Part shown: positions 20,842 to 28,159 of the stretch, piece after piece
Position numbering within the stretch: position 1 is the stretch's first letter
How the letters are laid out: every line of letters starts with the position of its first letter
Source: Limisphaerales bacterium
GTDB lineage: Bacteria > Verrucomicrobiota > Verrucomicrobiia > Limisphaerales > UBA11358
Length of the DNA stretch: 55,506 nucleotides
Direction: 5' to 3'
Assembly (NCBI GenBank): GCA_003161635.1
Contig: PMOA01000066.1
Span: forward strand, 8,164 to 63,669
Notes under the pieces: model-generated
The model's database searches: none
What the model saw: the letters and a program-made list of their open reading frames with translations, nothing else
Told to the model about the DNA's origin: nothing
Made by a program: the position numbers and the translations under genes

Positions 20842-21893
20842 TGATAGGCCGAGGGATCAACGTTGCGAATCCAGACGCGCTGCCGGAACAGGTGAACCTT
20901 GCCGGCCTGTTTCGCGAGATAATTGGTTTGGGCCTGAAACGAACCGCCTAAAGACTCGATACGTTGTAACGCGCGGTCTTCGAGGATGCCGAGTTCAATT
21001 TCCACCGACGCCGGCAATGCGTTGCTGAATATGTAAAAAGCCGAGGGTTCGCCCCCAGTTAACAAATTTGTCGGATCCGCCCACACGTTGGTTGAAGCGC
21101 CATTGTTCACGACCACGTTGGTGGTTATCCAGACGCCATTGGTGTCAAATACCCGAACCTTGAACGCCATGACGCCATCTAGAATCCGGCTGACGCCGTT
21201 GGTGGGGTTGACGCCCTGGCGGGCCCGATCATAAGCCGCAAACGGCCCATCCGGCGTTTGCGCAACCCGGGCGAACCGGTTGGCGGAATAGTTCGTCTCG
21301 AAGCGATACAGGACACCGGGAGTCCTGACCATGCCCGATACGAAAAGGTTCGAACGCACAAAGTAGCCGACGCCCTTCCAAGTCTGGTTTTCGCGGGTGA
21401 TGAAAAAAACATCCTCCATGACGTATGTGCGCGAAGCGGAACTGCCGGTCAGCGGTTGCGTGAAACTGTTGCTCACTGCCGCATAGAAATTGGGAGGGAA
21501 ATTCGGCGCGTTCAAAAAGCACGGCGTCATTGGTTCCAGATCGCTTTTGATCAGCCCCATCACGCTGCGGCCGCCTTCCAGCACGTCGGTCTGCGTGATG
21601 CTCGCGCGGAACGCGGCCTGCGTGCTGCTGAACACCGCCATCAACGCCAGCACGATGAGCGACATCAACACCACCACCACGAGAATTTCCACGAGCGTAA
21701 AAGCGCGGGGAGCGCACCCGCCTCGGGTGCGGTTTTTCGCGCCCTCGCGAAAAACATCGGCGACATGTGGAAATTTCCCAGGCGCAATCAACGTCCTCTC
21801 CCGCACCACTGGACGCGAGGCGCGTCCAGCCACACCCGGGGCGGGTGTGCTCCCCAAACAATGCGAATGCAAAATTTTAAATGTCAGGTTCAC
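20838..21893 (-). CDS. Pseudopilin, Verru_Chthon cassette C-like
   Basis: AFTLVEILVVVVLMSLIVLALMAVFSSTQAAFRASITQTDVLEGGRSVMGLI; GTG start at 21893 overlaps the upstream stop (GTGA); its stop overlaps the next ATG (ATGA). Confidence 0.75.
   Translation of the reverse strand: MNLTFKILHSHCLGSTPAPGVAGRASRPVVRERTLIAPGKFPHVADVFREGAKNRTRGGCAPRAFTLVEILVVVVLMSLIVLALMAVFSSTQAAFRASITQTDVLEGGRSVMGLIKSDLEPMTPCFLNAPNFPPNFYAAVSNSFTQPLTGSSASRTYVMEDVFFITRENQTWKGVGYFVRSNLFVSGMVRTPGVLYRFETNYSANRFARVAQTPDGPFAAYDRARQGVNPTNGVSRILDGVMAFKVRVFDTNGVWITTNVVVNNGASTNVWADPTNLLTGGEPSAFYIFSNALPASVEIELGILEDRALQRIESLGGSFQAQTNYLAKQAGKVHLFRQRVWIRNVDPSAYQ
21707..21855. repeat. Element with GGGGAGC/GCTCCCC termini, in-frame copy in a pseudopilin leader
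   Basis: ggggagcgcacccgcctcgggtgc ggtttttcgcgccctcgcgaaaaac ... ctggacgcgaggcgcgtccag ccacacccggggcgggtgtgctcccc; encodes GSTPAPGVAGRASRPVV...FREGAKNRTRGGCAPR just before AFTLVE. Confidence 0.85.
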
Positions 21894-22924
21894 GGCGTGT
21901 TGACGAAGGATTGCGACTGGTAAAAATATAAAATCTGTCCGGCAACGATGTTGGTCACGATTTGTCCGGCAACCATCGTGCGAAAGGTCTGGCGGCCGGG
22001 GCCTACTTTGCCGTTGGGCTGTTGCGGCCAGAGAAACGTCAGCCGCAGTTCGTGCAGGTTGGCGGCGAGTTCCTGGGGGTAAAGAATCCGTGCCCACCTA
22101 ACTGAACTATCGGGAACATTGCTCGACCGCGGCGGCAGAGGTGGTTGCCCTGCAATGATTGCCTGCCAATAAGTTGTCTGTCCGTTCAAGATGTAAGAAA
22201 CATAGTCACCCGCGTTGTATGACTGCGCCGCCCAGAGTGGAGGCGTGTAAACCGCCACCGGTGCGTTGACGCACAGGACGCGGTAGCCGAAAGAATCTTC
22301 GCGAATGACGCTATCGTTGGGTTGTGGCGGCTTTTCCACCGCCGGCCCGCTGATGGAACGGACATAGGCAACGATGTGGTTGCTGTAACCGCCCATGAAA
22401 AGATTGTTGATCGGATTAAGATTAGTCAAATCCAAGAATTCCGGCGAACTCAACAACCCGACGATAATCATGCCGTTGGTCAGAAGAAGTGAACCATTGG
22501 CATATGTGAACCCGAGAGGAATCTGGGATGAAAACGTGCCGTCTCGATTGTAAATTCCATGAAAATTCGTGATGGCATAGACGTAATTGGTCAGATCATC
22601 CATGCCGCGCGCGCCGCCACGGATGGCTTCCATCAAAATGGTTGCGTCCTGATTGATGATGGTTTCCTCGCGGTTGTCCCGCTGCGTGTTCATGCCAATG
22701 GGCAGGACGCCGATGATGGCGACGAGGGCGATGCCGATGACCGCCAGGCTGATGGCAATCTCGACCATGGTGAAACCGGATTGCCGCCGTAGGGCAGACA
22801 TTCCTGTCTGCCGGTTGGGGCGACTTTCGAGTCGCCCGTCGGATTGCCGGACTGGAAAGTCCGGTGAACCAGCAGGCTGGAAAGCCTGCTCTACCAGATG
22901 AAATTGTCGCTCACCTGTTTTCAT
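21890..22924 (-). CDS. Pseudopilin, Verru_Chthon cassette B-like
   Basis: QSGFTMVEIAISLAVIGIALVAIIGVLPIGMNTQRDNREETIINQDATILMEAIRGGARGMDDL. Confidence 0.75.
   Translation of the reverse strand: MKTGERQFHLVEQAFQPAGSPDFPVRQSDGRLESRPNRQTGMSALRRQSGFTMVEIAISLAVIGIALVAIIGVLPIGMNTQRDNREETIINQDATILMEAIRGGARGMDDLTNYVYAITNFHGIYNRDGTFSSQIPLGFTYANGSLLLTNGMIIVGLLSSPEFLDLTNLNPINNLFMGGYSNHIVAYVRSISGPAVEKPPQPNDSVIREDSFGYRVLCVNAPVAVYTPPLWAAQSYNAGDYVSYILNGQTTYWQAIIAGQPPLPPRSSNVPDSSVRWARILYPQELAANLHELRLTFLWPQQPNGKVGPGRQTFRTMVAGQIVTNIVAGQILYFYQSQSFVNTP
22789..22894. repeat. GTAGRGCAG-type modular hairpin element, in-frame in a pseudopilin leader
   Basis: Four palindromic modules: ggcagacattcctgtctgcc, gggcgactttcgagtcgccc (1 mismatch at ends), ccggactggaaagtccgg, agcaggctggaaagcctgct; encodes LVEQAFQPAGSPDFPVRQSDGRLESRPNRQTGMSALR. 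Confidence 0.87.
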
Positions 22925-23796
22925 GGCGCCATCTTTTGATACTCCAAAATGGCGCGGCCCGTCAGCCGGTCAATGTGAACGATGTTGTAGGAGGAATTGG
23001 TGCTGTTGCCGGGCGGCATTTCCGAGGCATCCGGCGGATTGAATTGAAACGTTTTGGTCGCCGGATCCCTCGCGAACAACACGCTGCCTTTCGCGATCGG
23101 GATGTATTCGTCCCGGCCGGCAACCGTCTGCCCATCAAACGTTAGTTGGCCGAGATAATTGAACGCAATCCAAGGCAGCGGGATCGCGGGCGCATCCGCC
23201 GTGGGGAATGGGATTGCGTTGGTATTGAAGCCGTAAATTTTTACGTTGGGATCGTATTGGGCGATGGAGTAATACAGGCTGGGCGAAATGAATTTATTCG
23301 TGGCAATGAATGTGCCATCCGGCAACGTTTGCCACGACGCGAGATAGTTCGTCCTGCCCCGCCCCGGCTGGTCGCCCACCGAACGCAGGCTGACAAAGGT
23401 ATAGCCGGTAAATTGCTTGTCGCACAAGTTGGTGGCGGCGGTTTGCTGGGCCGGATTCAGGCTGCTCCACCAGGTGTTTGGCCATGTTCCGGAAATGTTG
23501 TTCCAAAAATTCGGCGGGACGAAAACCATATAGACCGTCGTGCGCTGGCTGACGGCCAGTTGCCGCGCGCGGGCGACACCGTCGAGCAACTGGCGCGAGG
23601 CGCCGAGGGTGGCGTCCGACTTGGCGAAATTTTTGAGCACCGGCACGGTCAACGCCGCCATAATGCCGAGGATGGCAATCACCACCAACAACTCGATGAG
23701 CGTGAAGGCGGAGCAAGCGAAGGCTGAAGGCTGAAGGCTGAAGGCTGAAACCTTTTTCCGCGCCTCGCGCGCAAATTTTATTTTAGACTTTAGCAT
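22921..23796 (-). CDS. Pseudopilin, Verru_Chthon cassette D-like
   Basis: CSAFTLIELLVVIAILGIMAALTVPVLKNFAKSDATLGASRQLLDGVARARQLAVSQRTTVYMVFVP; stop overlaps the next ATG (ATGA). Confidence 0.75.
   Translation of the reverse strand: MLKSKIKFAREARKKVSAFSLQPSAFACSAFTLIELLVVIAILGIMAALTVPVLKNFAKSDATLGASRQLLDGVARARQLAVSQRTTVYMVFVPPNFWNNISGTWPNTWWSSLNPAQQTAATNLCDKQFTGYTFVSLRSVGDQPGRGRTNYLASWQTLPDGTFIATNKFISPSLYYSIAQYDPNVKIYGFNTNAIPFPTADAPAIPLPWIAFNYLGQLTFDGQTVAGRDEYIPIAKGSVLFARDPATKTFQFNPPDASEMPPGNSTNSSYNIVHIDRLTGRAILEYQKMAP
23717..23751. repeat. Period-7 array in a pseudopilin leader
   Basis: gcgaagg ctgaagg ctgaagg ctgaagg ctgaaac (5 x 7); encodes VSAFSLQPSAFA. Confidence 0.85.
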
Positions 23797-23809
23797 TTAG
23801 CCTTTAGCT
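23782..23809. repeat. Period-7 array spanning a pseudopilin start codon
   Basis: tttagac tttagca tttagcc tttagct (4 x 7); ATG at 23796-23794 lies inside it. Confidence 0.8.
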
Positions 23810-23816
23810 TTTTTAA

Positions 23817-24719
23817 TTACTGCCAGCTCAGGACGTTGTCCCTGTTTTCACGGTCATCAGCGGGTTCGACGGGATCAATCTTCCGGTTTGGCCCGGCGGA
23901 CCAGACCATGACCTTGCCGTGATACAGGAAATTGTCCGTGATGCCATTCGCATCAGGGTTGAACAAACCGTTGTAGCCCGCCTGGCTGCTGCTGAGGGGC
24001 GGATTCTGAGAGACTAGATGCCGGCAGTAAATAGCATCACTGCATTGCTCGTCGTAATTCAAATCCATCGAGATGACGTAAGGACTGCCCCACGGATCGC
24101 GATAAACGCCGGCGTTGTCCACGCCTCCCGGCGGCTGCGGGTCATTGGCCGCGGGATCGTAGCCCGACATTTTGGCGTTCAGAAAGATGGTGCGCTGCGG
24201 ATTTTTTTGATGATTGGTATTCACCGTCAGGCTGCCATTGGGATAATTGGTCAGGTCCATCAAAATGGCGATCACTTCGGAGTTGTTGGTAGTATAGGCA
24301 GCATAAGCCGCAGGAAGCAAAGAAAGGTTGCTGGCAATCACGCTGCCCCCGTAAGTGAAATCACCGCCCAGCGTGCTTGCGGTTTGCTGCACGGCTGACG
24401 AAACCGGAAAGCGGCCATAGACGGAATCGTATTGCTGGATGCCGCCGACAATCTGGCTCATCTCCACCGCCGCCTGCTTTTTCTGCGCGCTGATTTTGGC
24501 TCTCGACAACACCGGCAGGAGCATCGCCGCCAGGATGGCGATGATGGCGATGACGGTGAGCAATTCGACGATGGTGAATGCTGGTCGAGAGCCGAGGGTC
24601 GAGGGTCGAGAGCCAGCCGAGCGCCGCACTCCGGATTTTCTGCCCTCGACTCCTTGGCGCGGCGAAGCGCAGCGAAGACGGCTCGACGCTCGACTTTCGT
24701 CTGTCTGATAATTTTTCAT
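23817..24719 (-). CDS. Prepilin-type N-terminal cleavage/methylation domain protein
   Basis: PAFTIVELLTVIAIIAILAAMLLPVLSRAKISAQKKQAAVEMSQIVGGIQQYDSVYGRFPVS; start MKNYQT at 24719 chosen by similarity to the paralog at 26059. Confidence 0.85.
   Translation of the reverse strand: MKNYQTDESRASSRLRCASPRQGVEGRKSGVRRSAGSRPSTLGSRPAFTIVELLTVIAIIAILAAMLLPVLSRAKISAQKKQAAVEMSQIVGGIQQYDSVYGRFPVSSAVQQTASTLGGDFTYGGSVIASNLSLLPAAYAAYTTNNSEVIAILMDLTNYPNGSLTVNTNHQKNPQRTIFLNAKMSGYDPAANDPQPPGGVDNAGVYRDPWGSPYVISMDLNYDEQCSDAIYCRHLVSQNPPLSSSQAGYNGLFNPDANGITDNFLYHGKVMVWSAGPNRKIDPVEPADDRENRDNVLSWQ
24583..24617. repeat. Period-7 array in a pseudopilin leader
   Basis: ggtcgag agccgag ggtcgag ggtcgag agccagc; inverted partner gctcgac gctcgac tttcgtc tgtctga at 24681-24708. 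Confidence 0.8.
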
Positions 24720-24846
24720 AGGGATGGTTTTCATAGGTTTAAAAATAAATCCGGTTGCGGCGCGGAGGAGGCGAAATGGAGGATGAGGCGGGTGATCGTT
24801 TTGTCACCAGCCGGCAGAGGACGCATCCTGGCGGCCCGTTAAAGAA

Positions 24847-24923
24847 GTAGCAGCCGACGTGAGGAGGCTCTGAACGAATGATCGTTTCCAAGGAAATTTG
24901 AGCCTCGTTACCCCGGCTGCTAC
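24847..24923. repeat. Intergenic inverted-repeat element GTAGCAGCC...GGCTGCTAC
   Basis: 9-bp perfect terminal inverted repeats plus inner gaggctc/gagcctc; 77 bp. Confidence 0.75.
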
Positions 24924-24957
24924 GAGAGAAGGCGTTTTTGAACGGGCTGCCAGGGGC

Positions 24958-25128
24958 GTGTTGCCCAAATTGTAGGGCAGGCTTTCGAGCCTGCCGGTTG
25001 CGAAGTTTTCCAACTTCGCAGACCAAAGCTGACAGTTTGACGCGGAATCCGGGGACTGGAAAGTCCCCAGAACCGGCAGACAGGAATGTCTGCCCCACAT
25101 CCGAAGCGGAAAATGATTTGGGCAACAC
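24958..25128. repeat. MITE-like 171-bp element carrying a GTAGRGCAG-type modular hairpin repeat
   Basis: 13-bp perfect terminal inverted repeats gtgttgcccaaat/atttgggcaacac around gtagggcaggctttcgagcctgccggtt...aaccggcagacaggaatgtctgccccac. Confidence 0.8.
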
Positions 25129-25255
25129 ACCCTCAAGCTGCGCCGCCACCGGACGGCGCACCACGATGCGCGGAGACCACGCGCAATCGCGCCAGTCAAC
25201 GGCGACGGAATATTCGCGGCCAGGTCCGGATTTTCGCGCAACGCACATAAAAAGT

Positions 25256-26059
25256 TCAGGGCAACGGGCTGTTAATCTGCACTTGTTTGGTCCAGTTGCA
25301 GATGAGATTGGATTGTTTGCCAATCACAAGCTGGACCCACAAATCATAGGAGCCGGGATTGTTGGTGGGGCTGGACGAATTATAGCGCCAGGGATTCACG
25401 TCCGGCGAACCCAACGGCTGGTAATTGGCATCCGGCCCGCCCACCGAGCTGATGAGTATGGTCACAGGAACCGTGTTGTTCGAATAAACTATAATCTGGT
25501 TCGGTTTCAAGTCCGGGAGAAAATTCCGGGCTGCCGCCGCGTCTTCACCCGCGCCGGGTTTGGTGCAATTGATAAACCCGCCGATGCCCGTAAAAGCACT
25601 GGCCACTTGGCCGGCCGATAATATCTGGGCGCTGCCGTCCAAGGGCGTGTAATTAAGGTTGATTGGGCTGTAGACTGTTCCCTCCAATTCATAATAGAGC
25701 TGGTTGACGAGCGTTGACGGGTTGCCCGCCGTCGGCGGAGTGGTTGGACTTGGCGGATAAAAGCCATAGGCGGCCTTGTAACGGTCAATGGCCGTCTCCA
25801 ACTTCGCCATTTCCGCCTGGGTGTTGTAAATGTACTGGTGTTTTTTTACCGCGGCCACCACCGGCAAAATCAGCGCGGCCAAAACACCCATGATGGCGAT
25901 GACGACGAGCAGTTCGATGAGGGTGAAGGCGCTGGCATCGGAGGGACGAGTTACACGAGTCCCTAATTTGAAATGATAAAAAGAGCAAGGTTGGGGGCTC
26001 GTGTAACTCGCCCCTCCGAAAATCGTCTCTCGACCTTCGACTGTCTGATAATTTTTCAT
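25256..26059 (-). CDS. Prepilin-type N-terminal cleavage/methylation domain protein
   Basis: ASAFTLIELLVVIAIMGVLAALILPVVAAVKKHQYIYNTQAEMAKLETAIDRYKAAYGFYPPSP. Confidence 0.87.
   Translation of the reverse strand: MKNYQTVEGRETIFGGASYTSPQPCSFYHFKLGTRVTRPSDASAFTLIELLVVIAIMGVLAALILPVVAAVKKHQYIYNTQAEMAKLETAIDRYKAAYGFYPPSPTTPPTAGNPSTLVNQLYYELEGTVYSPINLNYTPLDGSAQILSAGQVASAFTGIGGFINCTKPGAGEDAAAARNFLPDLKPNQIIVYSNNTVPVTILISSVGGPDANYQPLGSPDVNPWRYNSSSPTNNPGSYDLWVQLVIGKQSNLICNWTKQVQINSPLP
25939..26018. repeat. 80-bp inverted-repeat element in a pseudopilin leader
   Basis: cggagggacgagttacacgagtccc / ggggctcgtgtaactcgcccctccg, 23/25 complementary; encodes GASYTSPQP...LGTRVTRPSD. Confidence 0.8.
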
Positions 26060-26065
26060 GTCAAT

Positions 26066-26359
26066 TCATTTTTCGCGCAATTCGTCTTCCATTCGTTCGC
26101 TGAGCCATTGCTTGATCATGCTCTGATAATTCAAATACCGCGACCGGGCGAGCCGCTTGATCCGCGCCAGCATCCGCGGGTCAATCCGCAGCGTGATGGT
26201 CACGGACTCGGCGGCTTCCGCGTTGCCGGCCGTGGCCGCCTCCATCAGGCGCAAGTCCGGCCGGTTCTCCACCCAAAATTCCGCCTCGGCCTCTTCGCTG
26301 TCGAAGATCGGCACCTCTTCCCAATTGGCAAAAGTTCGCATCATTGTGTTACGTGACAC
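26066..26359 (-). CDS. BrnA/CopG-type antitoxin
   Basis: 97 aa ending ESVTITLRIDPRMLARIKRLARSRYLNYQSMIKQWLSERMEDELREK (RHH-like); 3 bp after the toxin-like ORF. Confidence 0.72.
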   Translation of the reverse strand: MSRNTMMRTFANWEEVPIFDSEEAEAEFWVENRPDLRLMEAATAGNAEAAESVTITLRIDPRMLARIKRLARSRYLNYQSMIKQWLSERMEDELREK

Positions 26360-26362
26360 GCA

Positions 26363-26659
26363 TCACTTCTCACCGGCATTCAAAGTCCGGTCCAGTTTCC
26401 GCTGATAAAAGAACCGTTCTTCCGGTTCAAAAGCGCGGGCGCGCAACACCCGCGCCACCCGGCCGTTGGTCCGATACACGCTGCAAATTCCGATCCCGCC
26501 CGCCGACATTCCCAGGTTGAAAAAGCGCGCCTGCACGCCAAATCGCGGCGAGTCCGGCAACAGCCGAATGGCAAACGGGTCCTCAAAGGACTCTTCAATT
26601 TCCCGCTGAGTCAAAGAACCATCCAACTCAAAGGGCGGATTGTTCCAATCGAACTCCAT
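26363..26659 (-). CDS. BrnT-like (DUF497-like) toxin
   Basis: 98 aa MEFDWNNPPF...REIEESFEDPFAIRLL...ARFFNLGMSAGGIGICSVYRTNGRVARVLRARAFEPEERFFYQRKL; toxin-first order as in brnTA. Confidence 0.62.
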   Translation of the reverse strand: MEFDWNNPPFELDGSLTQREIEESFEDPFAIRLLPDSPRFGVQARFFNLGMSAGGIGICSVYRTNGRVARVLRARAFEPEERFFYQRKLDRTLNAGEK

Positions 26660-26679
26660 AACGAGTTAACTGTAAATAG

Positions 26680-26729
26680 AACGCTCATGCCCATGCAATG
26701 TCTTTACATTGTATTTACGCATAAGCGTT
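26680..26729. promoter_or_regulatory. Putative toxin-antitoxin operator (nested inverted repeats)
   Basis: Outer aacgctcatgc/gcataagcgtt (10/11), inner caatgt-cttt-acattg; 21-70 bp upstream of the toxin ATG. Confidence 0.55.
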
Positions 26730-26809
26730 GTTATCTGTCAAGTTTTTTGTGCCTTTTTCAGAAATAAATGGCTTTTTCAGAGACAAACGGCCTTTGAGGC
26801 GGTCGCCGG

Positions 26810-28126
26810 TCAATCGCCGCCACCGGGACCACCACCACCTTCACCGCTAAGGCTGGTAATCATGGCAATCAGGGGCAGAAACATCGCAATGACGATGCTG
26901 CCGACCATAACCGCCAGGAAGACAATCATGACGGGTTCCAAAAGCGAGGTCATGGAGGCCACGGCATTGTCCACTTCCTCGTCGTAATTGTCGGAAATTT
27001 TCAGCAACATTTCCGGCAGGGCGCCGGTTTGTTCGCCGACGTCCACCATGCTGACCACCATGGGCGGGAAAACACCGGATGCCTCCAGCGGCGCGGTGAT
27101 GGTTTCGCCTTCTTTCACGCTTTCATGCACGCCGGCGATGGCGTTGCTGATGATGACGTTGCCGGCGGTTTCCTTGACAATGGTCAGCGCCTGCAAAATG
27201 GGAACACCGCTGCTGACGAGTGTGCCCAGTGTGCGGGTGAAACGGGCGATGGACACCCGGCTGATGACCGGCCCCAAAATCGGCATCTTGAGTTTGACCT
27301 TGTCCCAGACATAACGCCCGATTTTCGTCTTGATGGCCAGCATGAACAAAATCACCACCACCGTCACCCCTCCAAGCGTTTGCAGAATGTGGAGTCTGAT
27401 GGCGTCACTGATCGCCAGCACAAACAGGGTGAACCCCGGCATCTTGACATTCATGCCGGCGAAAACCTCCTTGAACTTGGGCACCACCATGACCATCAAC
27501 AAAATCATGATGCCCACCGCCACGATGAGCACCGCCACCGGATAAAACAGCGCGGCCTTGACCTTGCCTTTGATCTTCTGCGCCTTTTCGGAAAATTCCG
27601 CCAGGCGTTTCAACACCACTTCCAACACTCCGCCCAATTCGCCCGCCTTGATCATGTTCACGAACAAGCGGTTGAAAACTTTTGGATGCTGCGCCAGCGC
27701 CTCGGAAAACGTGCTGCCGCCTTCAATCGCCAGCGCCAGTTCGCCGAGAACTTTTTTGAGCACGGCGCTGCGTTCCTGCTTTTCGAGCACGCGCAGTCCG
27801 CGCAAGAGCGGCAGACCCGCGTCCACCAGCGTCGCCAATTGTCGCGTGAACGCGGTCAGAACCTTCGGTTTGACCTTTCCGCCCAACCCCGGGATGCTGA
27901 GGTTGATGTTGAGGGCGCCGCTTTTTTTGCCGCCGGTCCTGGATGCGGACCGGGTTTTCTTTTGGGATGACTTTTTATACTGACTTTTTTCGGTTTCCAC
28001 GATTTTGGTCGGGAACAAGCCCATTTCCTTGACCCGGCCAATGGCCTCGTTCTGGCTGGCGACTTCAACCGTGCCTTTCGTTTCCTTGCCACGGTTGTCC
28101 AAAGCGACGTAATCGTATTTCGGCAT
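26810..28126 (-). CDS. Type II secretion F family / PilC inner-membrane platform protein
   Basis: LTAFTRQLATLVDAGLPLLRGLRVLEKQ...FSEALAQHPKVFNRLFVNMIKAGELGGVLEVVLKRLAEFSEK. Confidence 0.93.
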   Translation of the reverse strand: MPKYDYVALDNRGKETKGTVEVASQNEAIGRVKEMGLFPTKIVETEKSQYKKSSQKKTRSASRTGGKKSGALNINLSIPGLGGKVKPKVLTAFTRQLATLVDAGLPLLRGLRVLEKQERSAVLKKVLGELALAIEGGSTFSEALAQHPKVFNRLFVNMIKAGELGGVLEVVLKRLAEFSEKAQKIKGKVKAALFYPVAVLIVAVGIMILLMVMVVPKFKEVFAGMNVKMPGFTLFVLAISDAIRLHILQTLGGVTVVVILFMLAIKTKIGRYVWDKVKLKMPILGPVISRVSIARFTRTLGTLVSSGVPILQALTIVKETAGNVIISNAIAGVHESVKEGETITAPLEASGVFPPMVVSMVDVGEQTGALPEMLLKISDNYDEEVDNAVASMTSLLEPVMIVFLAVMVGSIVIAMFLPLIAMITSLSGEGGGGPGGGD

Positions 28127-28141
28127 AGCAAATTGGTTCAG

Positions 28142-28159
28142 CCCCGAACGCGTTCGGGG
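28142..28159. repeat. 18-bp perfect palindrome between ATPase stop and gspF start
   Basis: ccccgaacgcgttcgggg, directly after the stop codon at 28160-28162. Confidence 0.75.

Noticed and set aside
22789-25128. Insertion sequence with transposase
   Set aside because: No transposase-like ORF lies in or near these short elements; only miniature repeats are visible.
24739-25323. Minus ORFs 24739-25323 and 24804-25241
   Set aside because: Cover the intergenic inverted-repeat elements; translation is repeat-derived with no protein signature.
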